Positions 13,154 to 26,449 are shown, counted from the stretch's first letter. The stretch: DNA of 64,000 nt from Mariannaea sp. PMI_226 (GCA_024336345.1 JANFOG010000004.1:744001-808000), one strand, 5' to 3'. The notes: generated from the letters alone by a model not told the origin. Numbers and translations: made by a program.

Positions 13154-15207
13154 GGTTCTAGGTGAAAGAGTTGTGGTTTCCGGATAGTCGAGTAAGTTAT
13201 CGGTGATGGGGGGGAAGAATATACGAGATAAGTTCGTATACTCCAGAGAACGTTCGATAGGTAAGGTCTCTAGATAGAGGATGCTGTGGTGCTGGGTCGG
13301 AGGAAGTTGGAAGTAACCTGTAGAAGTGGATGGATCCCGGAATGGGGGCGCGTGAATGGATGAGGGCTAATAAAAAAAAATATGCCTTTGAGAAGTTTTG
13401 CTCCCGCCGTCAGGCACGAAGGCAGTGGCACAACGAAATGTACCTGCCCAAATGTGTGTGCGGGTTTGTGTGTGATGAGGGGCGTGTGAGTGGATGAGAG
13501 GGGGTGGGCCTTTTGATACTCGTTATCGATGGAGGGGTAAATTCTTATCGTCCCTACAAGAAATTAAATCGAAGAAAAAAGAAAAAAAAAAAAAGAAAAA
13601 AAAAAAAGAGAGAGAGAGAGAGAAAATTGGAGGCATTTAATACAATGGTGCCTATCACTGTATAGCTCTTCTATCACCCTATCTAGTTTCCTACCTAGAT
13701 AATTTTTCAACTGTCACACCTAACCTGTATCTCGATGATCACACAAAATCTATAGAGGCAACTCGAGATAATTATCTTTGTGTCTACCTAATATTTTCAA
13801 CCTATACGCGTTCTAGCTCCTCGCATATACAAGCTCTAGGCAAATGTGATAATCGCGTCAGTTTACATCTGGCCGTCTCGTACTACCTTCAATTTCCAGT
13901 CTTGTCCATGAAGGGTTGGGAACGAAAAGGAGTGTGGATGGTCAAGAAGTGATTTGTGTTGCTTGGAGTATCCTTCATCTGGCAGTTCTATCGCAGCGAC
14001 CTCACCGAACAGTATCATAGCCATGTGTATTCAACTCCGCTCGTACTGCTTTTAGTGAGATGCCTGGAAATTACCACCATTGGCGATGTCATTGCAAGTA
14101 GACCAAACTCTAGGGGTTGGCTGATGTCAATCATTAACTAGCCACCCAACTGCCAGTTCACATAGTATCCATTGGGGATATTTATAATATGCAGCTCCAT
14201 CATCTTTCCCTCACCCCACGAAGGCGAAGCCGTGTCATGTACACCACCTGTTGTCGCATTCAGTGTCGCTTACCCTGTACGATAGGCGAAAGTATTCTCG
14301 GTCCTCGAGGAAATCCATATTGTCAAGGACATCAAGTTTCGGCTTCTCGGACCAGAAACTGATCAGGCGACTATTTTCTTTCCTCTCGTCCTAGGAGATG
14401 AGTCGGCCATGGATAGAGCTCGTGCTTTAAATGGCTTGCGATGGGGGCGCTCTGCGTGCCTACTCTTGGAACGCATTGGTACGGTTTCTCCGTCTCCGAC
14501 CCCTCAGGGATGTCATACAAGAGCCACTTATAATAGAATAGTATTCGGGCCATGTGGTATGTAGATGGGGGAAAACGATTAAAAAATTTTCCCCGATGCT
14601 AGTGATTATGCATAGACCCCATCGTTGGTTGAACTGAGCAAGTATATCTCAGTACCAAATTTACAGCAACATATGTGACTCACACAAGCCCCATCTCGTC
14701 TCTTGTGGCAATCGAGGTATCCAACTCTAAGTCTTTGTCATCACTCTTCATGTTACTATGTATAGCAGCCCAAACAACTGGAAGATAGATCAGAGAGCCA
14801 GGCAGTTAGTTAGTTATAGCCTACTAAGCGCATAGATGTGATATCATAAATCTTTGGCCCTGGAATGAGATAGGACAAGATAGGAAGGGATTATACTTCA
14901 AGCTGCAGTCCAACATGAAAATCACCAATCACTTCCAAAGATGTTCTCGAATGCATGCCCAATTCCAAATCATGGCCTGGCTGAGACGTGCCTCATGAAA
15001 ATTAGCTAATGAGAAATCGCCTCCTCTTTTTTTTTTTCTTTAACTTGCTCGTGACCACACTTTATTTGTATCAAAAAACTTGCTCTCGCGTCATCTCCGC
15101 GGTTGCTGCGTCCCCCAGTGCAGATGACCTCAGACACCCAGACCAGCCATACACAGACCCAGACATATTTCCTCATCAAGAAATCCGACAATCCCCGGCC
15201 GCCAAAT
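13154..15207. other. Intergenic between divergent HCR1 and the alternative oxidase gene
   Basis: About 2 kb without a gene I can support. It contains a purine run of A-tracts plus (GA)n at about 13571-13626 just upstream of HCR1, AT-rich sequence and scattered TAGGTA-type words. Open frames are short (60-85 codons) and unrecognised. Confidence 0.5.
13571..13626 (+). repeat. Low-complexity purine tract, A-runs and (GA)n
   Basis: Long A-runs interrupted by single G bases, then about eight GA units, followed by AAAA. It lies about 420 bp upstream of the HCR1 start. Confidence 0.85.
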
Positions 15208-15220
15208 CCGGATCCTTCCG
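15208..15220 (-). promoter_or_regulatory. Candidate alternative-oxidase induction motif (CGG-N7-CGG)
   Basis: The plus strand reads CCG-GATCCTT-CCG, so the minus strand is CGG separated by exactly seven bases from a second CGG. In Neurospora the AOD2/AOD5 zinc-cluster regulators act through a CGG-N7-CGG element upstream of the alternative oxidase gene. This one sits about 640 bp upstream of the AOX start, within a CCG-rich patch (further CCG at 15195 and 15199). Binding is inferred from spacing only. Confidence 0.45.
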
Positions 15221-15651
15221 ACGCTCCTGATGGACGTTACTCATCAATCGCCGACCGCGAACGCACGCACTGCATCATCCATCCAATCCCAATTATTCCA
15301 ATTGCGGGTCAGCAACCTTTCCAGAAGTTATTGCTAACCAATGGCATTTTTTGAGGGCCTGCGAGTTTGGCGCACGCGGCCGTATCCGTCACCGTGGAGA
15401 AGTGGTCGCCAAAGTGTACCTTTCAAGTTACCTTCACCTTGTCTGTATCCGGTCCATCTTCGTCGCTTCGCTTCGCTTCGTTGCTTTCTTTCTAGCTAGT
15501 CCCTGGTCTCACATGTCTCCAATCCACCTGAACTGAGCTCATACTTTCTCCGATTTCTCCGTTGTGTTACTCTCTCGGGCCTTGATTGCAGACAGGGCTT
15601 GAGCCACAGTAGTTATCCTATCATGTCCGCCCACATGCATGCCGCCTTGTT

Positions 15652-15659
15652 TATATAAG
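15652..15659 (+). promoter_or_regulatory. TATA box upstream of alternative oxidase
   Basis: TATATAAG lies 198 bp before the AOX ATG (its end to the start codon), a plausible core promoter element for an inducible gene. Confidence 0.5.
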
Positions 15660-15856
15660 ATTCCTTGTGCCTGCTTGGGCAAGAAATTCAATTCCATTGT
15701 GTATCTCTATCACTCTACCAACAGAATCATCCTCATTCTTAAACCAAATTTGTTCAAGCCTTGCCTTGGCATAACGGTCGTCAAAGACTCTTACATTCAT
15801 CAATCCTCCTCAATATACCTAGACTTGCCAGCAAACAGGCTTTCCAATCTATCCTC

Positions 15857-17071
15857 ATGTTCTCAACTCAGATTTATACCCATGCCGGTGCCTCGAGGCA
15901 AACTGCAAAGCTGGGCAAAGCTGTAGCATTGGGCTTCGTCCGGGCTACCACCTCTTCCTTCTCCCTCGCTCGATCCCCCGTTGGTCTCAGATTGGCTTGT
16001 GCAGCCACCCAAAGCCATCAGTCTCGACATTTCTCCTCGACTCCGGTCGCTAAGCTCCGTGAATTCTTCCCCGTCAAGGACACTGCTCACATCAAGACCA
16101 CGGCGCCGGCCTGGCCTCACCATGGCTACAGCTACGAGGAGATGAATGCCGTGGTCCCAGCCCATCGTGAGCCTCGAGGTGCGGGTGACTGGGTAGCCTG
16201 GAAGATTGTACGACTTGCTAGATGGTGTATGGACAAAGCCACGGGCATGGACCGCGCCCAACAGGTCGACAAGAAGCACCCCACTACCGCCATCCAGGCC
16301 CAAAAGCCTCTTACCGAATCGCAATGGGTGAGTTGTCCCTATGCAGGCATATGCGCCAATGGATTTTTAGTAGCTGACACGAATTACTAGCTGATTCGGT
16401 TCATCTTCCTTGAAAGTATCGCTGGTGTACCAGGCATGGTTGGCGGCATGTTGCGCCACCTCGGTAGCCTTCGGCGAATGAAGCGAGACAATGGCTGGAT
16501 CGAGACTCTCCTCGAGGAGAGCTACAACGAGCGCATGCACTTGTTGACCTTTATGAAGATGTGTGAGCCGGGGTGGTTCATGAAGATGATGATTATTGGC
16601 GCTCAGGGCGTCTTTTTTAATGGTCTCTTCATCGCCTACCTTTTGTCACCCAAAATCGTGCATCGATTTGTGGGTTATCTTGAAGAGGAAGCTGTCCACA
16701 CCTACACACGATGCATCAAAGAGATAGAGGACGGTCATCTACCTCAATGGACAGATAAGAAATTCCAGATCCCTGACCTTGCCATTAGTGTAAGTATCTT
16801 GACCCACGTTACCCTACAACTCACACAAAAAAAACATGCTAACATGGTAAATGCTATATAGTATTGGAACATTCCTGAGGAGCACCGCACGATGAAGGAT
16901 CTCATCCTCTACATCCGTGCCGACGAGGCAGTCCACCGTGGAGTCAACCACACTCTGGGTAACCTCAACCAAAACGAGGACCCGAACCCCTTCGTCAGCG
17001 AGTTTAAGGATCGCGAAACCCCGAAACCCGCTCTCCAACCGTCTGGCTATGAGCGATCCGACGTAATCTAG
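15857..17071 (+). CDS. AOX1: Mitochondrial alternative oxidase
   Basis: Three exons: 15857..16327, 16391..16789 and 16862..17071, total 1,080 nt giving 359 residues, the normal fungal length. The enzyme is a diiron ubiquinol oxidase on the matrix side of the inner membrane that bypasses complexes III and IV. The N-terminus is an Arg/Ser/Ala-rich presequence with RHFSSTP near a likely cleavage site. Diiron ligands are present: E165 in [11 protein letters not shown]204 and H207 in NERMH, the LEEEAV glutamate near 256, and E312 with H315 in [12 protein letters not shown]. The hydrophobic membrane-binding stretch [15 protein letters not shown] is intact. Introns are 63 and 72 bp. A TATA box and a candidate CGG-N7-CGG induction element precede it. 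Confidence 0.97.
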
Positions 17072-20000
17072 AGTTTTTAGCTTTAAACTCAACATGGCGT
17101 GTTTATGCAAGACATGACGCTAGACCATTCACTATCACACACACTATTTCATTTAACGTCTTTGAGATGAATTGTACTATTTGATGTTTAAGAAGAGGGG
17201 AGGGATACTTTTGAATATTGGCGTTCAAAAGAGGCGATTCTAGGGCAACGGCGTTTGTTTTCTTTGTGTGTGGGGGATAGGGCTTGTTTTGATCTTGTCC
17301 TATTGACTTTAAGTATTTTATTGGAAGATTATTTTTTTTAGACATATTTTCAATAGCTGAAAATCCTCCAACTCTCGAACGTTTCAATACCTGGATGCAG
17401 AGCAACATGCGGTCGGGCAGTGCCAGTGCCAGAGGAACCAACCACCAATCAACCATCAAAGTGGTGGTCTTTGTGGACGCAACCGAACAATGTAACTTAC
17501 ATGCTTCTAGAAAAAGAAAAAGAACCGTCAGCAAGTGACGATCCCACACTACCTCTCCATGCGTGTCGTTTGTGGCTATGTGGTAAACGCGGATAAGACC
17601 AAAGGAGGAGGCTTGGCGCAAGGCAGATAGAAGGATTTCCAGGTGACTGCAACCAACAACGAATGCAGCGGAATGGAAGGAATGGGGAGATGGAAGAGAG
17701 AGAGAGAGAGAGGAAGAAAAGGAGTATCTCTCTTGCATACACCATCGCTCCCTGATCAGCGCTTCAATATGACGGGCGGTTATAGATCATCAAGGGACCT
17801 TGCATGATGTGAAAACGGACGAGATGCACAGCCTCATTCTGCAGAAATGGTTGCCATTTGGAGATGTGAAGAAACGCGTCCCTGCATGGGTACGGGAATG
17901 GCGGAATGAAGGCCTCGCAAACCTCCCCAAATGAACGACCCGCCCTCGCTTCTGATGAGACCGGAGTAAAAGCTCAGTGAATTCTGAGTGTGGTGAGACC
18001 ATCATGATTCACCATCGGCCGGTAACGAAGCTCGTATAGAACCCGACTGGGGGGCGGGGGGCGGGTAGCCCAGCACCACGTTCAGCTAGGCAACGGTTAT
18101 CAAAGAAACTAGGAAACAAATGCACATGCAGTTAAACCTTGGAGAGCAAGCATGAACAATAGAATGGTGTGTGGAACTGATCTACGCGGCAGACAGGCCG
18201 AGCTGGTGCAGAGACGGTTAAGCTTCTTTTTGGGCCACGTCATGCTTCCAAGTTAGCTTCGAAAGCCTTGAGTTTGTCTACAAAGTAATGATGAGTAGCA
18301 GGCTAACGGCTGTGTATTCTGGTATTGAATTTTTGTTTTGTTTCTAGTAGGACTGCGCGAGGCTGCTAAGTTCTTATCTTTGTCTTTTTGGAATGGCATT
18401 AGAAATCAAGCACAATGGGAAATGTGTCTGGCTGTGTGCATTTGGTCAGCAAACATTGATGTCAAGCCAACCAGAATGATGTATGTTCTGCCCTCTGATG
18501 GGAACTAGTACCGGCACAAGAATGGCAGATGCGATTAACTCATCATCATTGAAGGAGAACGGCACAGCCCCAGAGCTAGTTCATCCAAAGCAAACAAAGG
18601 TACCTATTCTACAGCAAAAGCTACAGTACGTACATTGTAGATCGCGGGCCGCGTGTACGTACTTCGTAAGGCTGGGGCGGAGTCGACCGACTATGGTACC
18701 TAACCGTAGTACGCAGCTCCAGCTCGGCAAAACAATGCATCCTCACGGCGGTGAATACTTCGCAACTTGAACAGTTTCTGTAACACGACTGCAGGACACA
18801 TTCTTCTGGCGGCCATCAAGCCGAGGAACCTAAGGTAGGTAACGCCATAGTAATGAATCAGATAAGTGCTCTGTTGGTGGACCTCCATTCTGTGGTACCT
18901 GATGTCATGGCGCTTTTAGAGCTCATAACCCCATAAAAAAAAGCAAGCCTCAAGGATTCTCGAACATGCACATTTGATCCACCTCCAGCCTCATCTCCAG
19001 CCTCACCAGCATTGAAAAGGGGATGATGTCGATAGGCCACTGTGCGACGAGGCGCCCATTCATTTGCTTTACTTACATACAGTAAAGCACTTACTCCGTA
19101 CAAAGTACGCCAGATCCCTACATCCCAGGACTGAGCAGATTTGTGCAGGAGGCAGTGCTATTCAGTCCTACGTACCAAGTACAAGAAAGGGGGGGGGGGT
19201 TTCCAGGTCTGCCTAGAAGGGAGGATTGGGGACATGCCCAAAAAGACAGACATGCCATGTAAATCTATTCTTGTGGGATTGGTTTCGGTAGGTCTCCCTA
19301 GCGAGATGAGATGAAGATTGGGGCCATCATTAATGGGGGCCCCACGAAAGAAGGCTGTGCTTCTTTAAATATCACCCTGCACTGACTAGGTAGCAGAGGA
19401 CCATGAGACGGTGAGTGTTGTGTCTGGACAAAGGAGTGGAGTGAGAGGGGAAGTTGAGATATGGAATTTTCGGATGAGTTTCATCGACATCGGTCTTGAA
19501 ACGCCAGCGAATCGAGGCTAATAATTTAGCTTATGTGGGCTGCCCTGTGGTTTGTGCTATTTGCGGTATGTGACGCCGCTGTCATGTCAATGCTAGGGAG
19601 GGGAAGACCAAAAAAAATTACAAAATAATAAAGGATCATGGAACGAAAAAGAAAAGAAAATCGTCATGAAGAACCAGAAGAAGCTAACGATCCAAGCTTG
19701 GACTCAAAAGGTCCCCCGTTTCAATCTCCAGACATCAAATAATCCTAATCCGGATTGACGTGCCACTGCTGCTGCTAACGAAATATTACGTACTCCAGAG
19801 ACTTGCCCGTTGAAAGGGCCGTTTAGCTGCTGGTAAACCAAGCAATATTTGACCGTGGTGAAGTGGCTGAGGGCGACATGCGTTAAGCGAGAGCCGAGCC
19901 ATTTGAGTAGGAGGTGATACATCAAACTGTAACCTCCATCCCCGGCGGTTTCCAAGTTTGATCGTCAGCGAGCTCCATTTAGACCAAACAAATTATGTAC

Positions 20001-20910
20001 GTAGGTAGGTATTATGTATATTGGGCTTTTCAATAATGAATTATGCACGCACTGTTCCTGGATGAGACGGAGGCCTAAGAAGGTAATAAGTAATGCTTCT
20101 GTCATCATGTGGGTGGCTTATGAGCAGTGAAAGACGAAAAAGAAAAGTACGCTCATCAAAATCGTGGTCAATATTACGTGTGATGCTTTTTCCTGTCCTG
20201 AATCGGTCTCTCAATGGATGGTGTGTCTATTAGGCGGAATGAGGGCCATGTTTCACCCCAGCATATCTTGTCCAGTCATGTTCTGTGATGGATGAGGGAT
20301 ACGGAGCCATACTAGGCACTCGCTGCTCCTTGACCCCTCCCTTCGCACAATAAGGCTGGTATGTGTCTGACAAAACGTAGACAGGTACAGCGTAGGATTA
20401 GGGTATGATGCTGTAGCTTACGAAGTATACAACCTGGACGGGGCCACGATTTGTGCAGTCCCCGTTTGCTGGCAGAACGAGACCACCAATAAGCGAAAGC
20501 TAGGGTAATGCCTGCACGTACTATTAGGTTCTGGTGCCTACTGTGTAGGGTCGTCCTTTGTTCTCTGCTTTGGCGGAAGCACTTTGCTACAACATAGTAT
20601 GTAAGCTGTCGCTAAGGCGTCAACCACCCCTGCCCGAATCACATGATTATAGAGGCATCCAGGCCCAGGTGATGTGATGCGCTCAGAACGGCACGCTGAT
20701 TTGCATGCTGAGCTACTTTGGGATGATTACGAAAATTCCCGTCGTCTACACCTGGACTGAGCGTAATTATTACCTATCCCAACGAAAGGTACACAAGCTA
20801 ATTACGTAGCTAGATGTTGAGCACCTAACTACTTACGCAAGGTATCTTAGCTGGCAATCCTTCGCAGGTCAAATAATTGCTTCTTTCGGGGTAACTAAAA
20901 CGAACATCAT
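17072..20910. other. Gene-free stretch downstream of alternative oxidase (first part)
   Basis: First 3.8 kb of a 5.8-kb interval in which I can support no gene. It includes a (GA)n run at about 17694-17711 and unrecognised open frames; the longest, on the minus strand at 17103-17738, is low-complexity Ser/Leu and lacks family features. No tRNA-like TPsiC arm was seen. Confidence 0.5.
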
Positions 20911-20971
20911 TATATATGTATGTATATGTAAATGTATAGGTATATGAATATGAATATAAATAAATATATAA
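20911..20971. repeat. AT-rich ATGTATA/ATGAATA low-complexity repeat
   Basis: Irregular short repeats of ATGTATA, ATGAATA and AAATATA over about 60 bp. Confidence 0.7.
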
Positions 20972-22917
20972 TAACAACGGCTATTCATGATGCAAAATAC
21001 GTTTATGCATCCTACAGAGAAAACATGGATGGAACACAGGGGAGAATGTGTCGGAGGGGGGGCTGAGCAAAGTGGAGGACTTTCTGTAGGGCAGCAATGA
21101 AGCTAAACCAAGTCCGTTAAGCGCCCGAGCTCTGAGCTTGGCACCCGTCAAATTTCTGAAGCAACCACTTCTACAGCACGTTCTACAGTACATTCTAACA
21201 CACACGCGTAAGGTACCGTACTTAGCGTTACAAGGTACAGAGTACTGTAGCCGCTTCATGCCAAAAAAGATGTAGAGGTCGCTTGGGCCTGAAGCAGCAA
21301 GCACGTGTGATGTGATGGTTTGGTGCGGTTCACAGAGTCCTCATCGTCTTTTTCTCTTTTCTTTTTCATACCATTATTGGCCAGAGGGCGTGTGTCTCAT
21401 TTCCTCTAGAGGCAAGTGAGCGCATCACCATTTTCAAACTAACACTAGAAGAAAGGGCCAAGAAAGGGCCAAGAAGGGGCCAAAAAAGGCCAGCCAGTAC
21501 GGCACTTAACGCAAGGTGGGAAGGTAAATTACTGTGGTTGTGTGCATGTTCACGCCTTGCTTGCCTTGCCTTAGTCAATGAGAGCATTTTCCGACGTGCC
21601 GAGTACCGAGTACATTAGGCTGGGTTACCACATTATGCTCAACGTGTCTCTACGCTAATGATATGAAGTATCTACCCACTCAAGACTACATTCAACTTTC
21701 TGGTTGCACAGCCTCAGTCGCCGATTACAGTACCACAGTACCAGACAGAGTACCAGAGAGCCAGAGAGAGAAGAAGAGGAATGCTGGCCAGCTACTGGCC
21801 TATTATGTGTGACCCTTTTCTCTTACCGTCCTTTGTACGCACACACCTCTCCCTGCGTCTCACCCTTTGGATTGTTGGCTGCCAGGGTTGGTACGGCAGA
21901 GTGTTTCTACACTGCATGTTCGAGACTTCATACACCTCATGGGTGCGCATGTATTTCCACCCTTCCGCATTTTCTCGCACCGCACCAGAGTGTAGTGTGC
22001 TTGTGCTCCACCTGCTGCCACAGATGAATGGTGATGGAGAGGGATGTTCTGGCGCTTATGCCCACCTCAGTCTGGAGCTCTCCCCTGGTCCTACATGCCT
22101 GCCTGCCTACTTTGCTGCTTTGCTTTGCTTTGCTTTACTTGCTCGCTCGCTCACTTACCCACCATCCAACTAAACCAACGAACGAGTCACAAACCATCCA
22201 GATTTTTTCTCTTTCCTTTTTTTCTTTTTTTTTTTCTTAGTGGCTGCCTTGTTGCCTTGTTGCCTTGCTCCCTCTTGTCTCTTATCAACTTTACTGACTC
22301 GGTTGTGAAGCGCCAACTGTATGTATGTCTCAAGTGTTTGCGAGTGACCTTCATAGACAGCCCGTCCTTCGTCCTTCGGCCGCCAGCTCTGGAGAAAGCT
22401 CCTCTAAAAGGCCCCCCAGTTTCCCCTCCCCCTCCCCTCTTCCCCCCCCAGACAGACCCATCTGACTCTGTCACCCCCCTCGCCTTATGAAAAGTTTCCC
22501 GCACCCTAAACTCCCGTCCCAAACCTGCTAGTTAATTCACTTATCACTGTATTCCACCACCACGTCCGCCCGCCACCTCTTACCTTACATCTCTCTCCTC
22601 CGCTGCTCTGAACCCACACACCATCAGCGCCAAACGCTCACAACTCCCAACCAGAGGAATCGGATCCCTTCAAAAACGTCCTTCTGAAAAGGAAGCTTCT
22701 ACTCTTGCACCAACATCGAAACATCTGTTTCCCAAATCAGGTCTCTTCGCGCGCACCTCACACCCCCCCATCCGCGCGTAGGACAGCTACGATAGGACCG
22801 TTCCCCCGCTCATTGCATCACCCTTGAGCGCACAGCCCCCCCCGGCATCGCCACGGTGCTTGAAGGCTGATTCTGGATTCTGCCTCGCTGCTTCTAATCT
22901 CGGACACATTGCAGACT
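20972..22917. other. CRZ1 upstream region and probable long leader
   Basis: The last 400 bp before the CRZ1 start are C- and T-rich, lack ATG triplets and end with TTGCAG just before the start, compatible with a long 5' UTR that may contain an intron ending at 22914. Further upstream, short tandem TTGCC/CTTTG and GCTCG units occur (22120-22270). No separate gene was recognised. Confidence 0.5.
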
Positions 22918-25159
22918 ATGGATCAACAAGCTCAACGAGGCCGGTCTCCTTCGGCCGGACATCAACAGCCTCATATAAGTCAATCTCACTCCCCGTCGCC
23001 GGCTTCATACCCACCCAACGATGCCTCTGTCGGCTTAGGCCTCACCTTGAATCAACCAGTTCAACAGCCCTTCGCCACAAACAACTCGTTTGAATCATCA
23101 TTCAACAACGGAAACAACGGCTTTCTCAGTCCACAACAGTCGCCAGGACTCCCTCCGCCGCAATCGCAGCAGCAGCAGCAGAGCCCTTACAACCAAGCCA
23201 ATCTCGCCGACCCCGCCTCCTTCGATCCTAACCACAACACCGCCTTTGGCCAGTCGGCGCCAACCACCGGCCCCGATCCATCAGTGGCTTTCAGCGCCCA
23301 AGCACAAGCTTCATACTTGTCGCCAAACTTGAACGACGGCGATTTCTCTCTCTTCCCGCCTGCAGGCGGCCAAGGCGACCAGTTCAACGCTCCCTTGTTC
23401 GATCAGCCTACCCTCAATCCCAACGACATCAACAACATGACATCCCCGCAGCCTCACTCCCCGACCCCTCCTCATCTTCTCCATCCCGAAGGCCATCAGC
23501 CTGGGTCGGCTCACCAATCACCCTCATTCAACCACCATCAATTCTCGTCCCCTCCCGGCGGCCACTCAAGACATACGTCCTTAGGTCCTGAAGCAGCCAT
23601 GCTCCCAAGCCAGATGGGCGACTGGACCCAGCCGCAGTTCCAAGGTCACCGTCGCACACCCTCAGAGTTCTCTGATGTATCTTCATGTGCGCCCTCGCCT
23701 AATCTTGTTAGCTCTGATACCTTCGAGGGTGATGTTGGTGGCCATTCTCCTCATCAGAGGCCCTCAGACGGCAGCATGTACGAGCCAGTCCTAGGGATTG
23801 GCAACTTTAGCATCTCGGACAACAGTGGCAGAAGTCCTTCCCACAGCCCCGCGATCAGCCCGCGCATCGTTCCTCAGCAAATGCCCGACCAGCAGCCTGG
23901 TTTTGGCCATCTAGCACCTCTAACTCATGCATATGGAATGCCTAGTGCATACCCTGAAATCCCAGGTTCTGTGGAAGCCTTCCCTACTCTCCAAGCCACT
24001 GCGCCTGATATGAATCAAATGGCGCCTCCTGCGATTAACATTGATTTTGCACCAACCAACAACAAGCTGACTCCGTTTGATGGTCCTAAGACGAGTATGG
24101 ACCAAGACTCCTTGACACCTCCCGACCGAGGTATATCCTTTCCCCCCAACCCTTTTGTTGTCACTTGAATTTGTCTGACATTTATTAGGACGCCCTCGAT
24201 CTCGACCCCGCGCAGTCACAGATCCGTTCCATCCCGGTGGTGGCATGCTGAACCGCCCTGTCAACGCTGGGGCCTTGTCCCCGTCTCTCGGTGACGATCT
24301 ACGATCAGACGCTTCCCGATCTTTGTCACCTCTTGATAGGTCAGGGACGGCCTCTCCTTCAAGGAGAAGACAGTCTACGTCGGCAGTGCCTAACAACATC
24401 ATTGCCTTGCGCCTCGCAGACCCTGAATATCAGAATAGCCAGGACAGTGGAGCTGCTAAGCGGGTTCAGAAACACCCTGCCACTTTCCAATGTAACCTTT
24501 GTCCAAAGCGATTTACTCGTGCGTACAACTTGCGGTCACATTTGAGAACCCATACAGATGAACGTCCATTTGTTTGTACCGTGTGTGGAAAGGCCTTTGC
24601 CCGACAACACGATCGGAAACGACATGAGAGCCTGCACTCGGGCGAGAAGAAGTTCGTCTGCAAGGGAGATCTCAAAGTTGGTGGCCAATGGGGTTGTGGC
24701 CGACGCTTTGCTCGTGCCGATGCCCTTGGTCGGCATTTCCGATCCGAGGCGGGCAGAATATGTATCAAACCGCTGCTGGATGAAGAGATGATGGAACGAC
24801 AACGGCTGTGGCAGGAACAGAGAATGCATCAGAACATGGCCCAGATGGCAGCTCCCCCCGGAGCAATGAGCATGGACGCCACCGCCGCATACCCCATGGA
24901 TCCAAGTGGCAATTACATGCTCCCCGCAGCACTGCTGGCACAATACCCTGCCTTGGCTCAGATGAACTGGGGTGCGGCTGAAGTTAACACGAACATGGAT
25001 GACGATGTTAGCGGCCGGTCTTCGTTTGATGCCAGTGACTACGACGAAAATGATGACGGCGGTTACATGAGCGGATCAGGCACCGGCTACGCTGAAGGGA
25101 GCATGCAGCAGGGCTTTGGTGGTGAAATGGGATATGTCAGCGACTTTGGAGGCCGGTGA
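22918..25159 (+). CDS. CRZ1: CRZ1-type C2H2 zinc-finger transcription factor
   Basis: Two exons, 22918..24130 and 24189..25159 (58-bp intron with GTATAT donor), total 2,184 nt giving 727 residues. CRZ1 is dephosphorylated by calcineurin, enters the nucleus and activates ion-stress, wall and virulence genes. The long N-terminal half is Gln/Pro/Ser-rich with Ser-Pro sites ([16 protein letters not shown]) expected for a phospho-regulated region, and has a PxIxIT-like docking candidate PAINID at 371-376. Two canonical fingers follow ([21 protein letters not shown] and [21 protein letters not shown]; the first of these begins after FQ), then a divergent third finger with enlarged Cys spacing ([13 protein letters not shown] ... 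[12 protein letters not shown]), the usual CRZ1 arrangement. The C-terminus is Asp/Gly-rich. The true ATG is 22918; the in-frame codon at 22909 is TTG. Confidence 0.93.
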
Positions 25160-26449
25160 TAGTGATTGACCGGCCTTCATTCCTCCTCCAAGGTTGCACA
25201 TCATGTCATTTCAACCTTTGTCCCTTGTTATTTTGCTTAGTCTCGTTTTCTTTCTTTTTACCATTTTCTTCCTTGTCCTGTGACAAACCACTTGGTCTTC
25301 CGTCACGAATAGCTGGAGAGGGCGTCCCATTCTTCCTATGTCGTCAGCGATTTATTCCCCCCCCTCCTTTTGGCTTCTCTTAGTCTTGCACGTCTTGTTA
25401 GGCTTTACGAAACCCTTTTTTTTTTTTTGTCCTTTTGGATATACTGTGGCAGGACTCGGCGCCAACTGGTGGCACCTCTTTTCTTTCCTTGTTTTTGTTT
25501 TCGTCGTTTTCTTTTCTCTCTCTTTTTGGAAAACACGCCTGTGGCTGGGCAGAACTGGTGCAACTGTCTTGGGCTTTTTTTCATGTCTTGGGAAGGGGTT
25601 ATTTGGGATAGACGGCACCCCGCGTATAGATACCAAACTGAGTCTCTTTCTCTTGTCTTGCTGCAGGCAAACCTTGTGACGATTCCTTGTATAATACCAT
25701 CTTTTTGACCTACTTAGGTACCCAATAATGTTAAATTCAGGGCTTTTCTTCACATTGCTCACGTATACAGAGAGATGTGGGGGAGACACGGTGTGTTCGA
25801 CGGCGAATCATCAAAATAGCCAAACAAGTTCAAGTTCTCATATTGACCGTACTTCGTATATGTTTAGTTTAGATATCTTCAGACGTGTCCACAGAAGCAA
25901 TTCAGATGACTGAAAGGAATCACAAAACTTCTCAGCTGTATCTCCCGACGCAACACAAAAATAAAAGTAAAGCAACCCAAGAATCTGGATAAAGTATCGC
26001 AGTTCAATGCGAGTCCCACCCCAATGCAGAGCAACGGCTCTTCTTCCCCTTTGGCTCATACCAATATATGAATGATCCCTCGGGTTCTCTCCGTCTGGCT
26101 CCTTTTCGTGCCGGTCTATCGCGTGTATAGAGACCCCCATATGAGTTGAAAATGGAAAGGAAAAAAAAAGAAAAAGAAAGGGAACTCCCGAACCTGATAT
26201 GCAGATGAACCGTCCAAACCAACCTAATCCGACCCGACCCAAAGCTATAAATTGCAGCAACCAAAGATATGCTGGTTTCGTCGTAAGATAGGCCACACAC
26301 ACCAACAAAAGAAAAGAAAAGAAAAGAGACAAAAGGATAACCGTCTTAAGGCGTATTCCCCCTCTCCACCTCTCACGACCTGGCGGACCAAATCTCCAAG
26401 CAAACAGAAAGGCCACAAGAACACCCCTTCTACTCGAACGCGTTTGTTT
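25160..26449. other. Intergenic between convergent CRZ1 and DUF7053-like gene
   Basis: About 1.3 kb, T-rich on the plus strand near CRZ1 (likely 3' UTR) and A-rich toward the other gene. No gene supported. Confidence 0.55.

Noticed and set aside
17103..17738. 211-codon minus frame downstream of the alternative oxidase
   Set aside because: Low-complexity Ser/Leu start from a (GA)n tract, no homologous pattern recognised.
21704..22490. Several overlapping frames of 107-148 codons upstream of CRZ1
   Set aside because: Overlap in multiple frames, Cys/Leu/Ser-rich from C/T-rich leader DNA, no domain.
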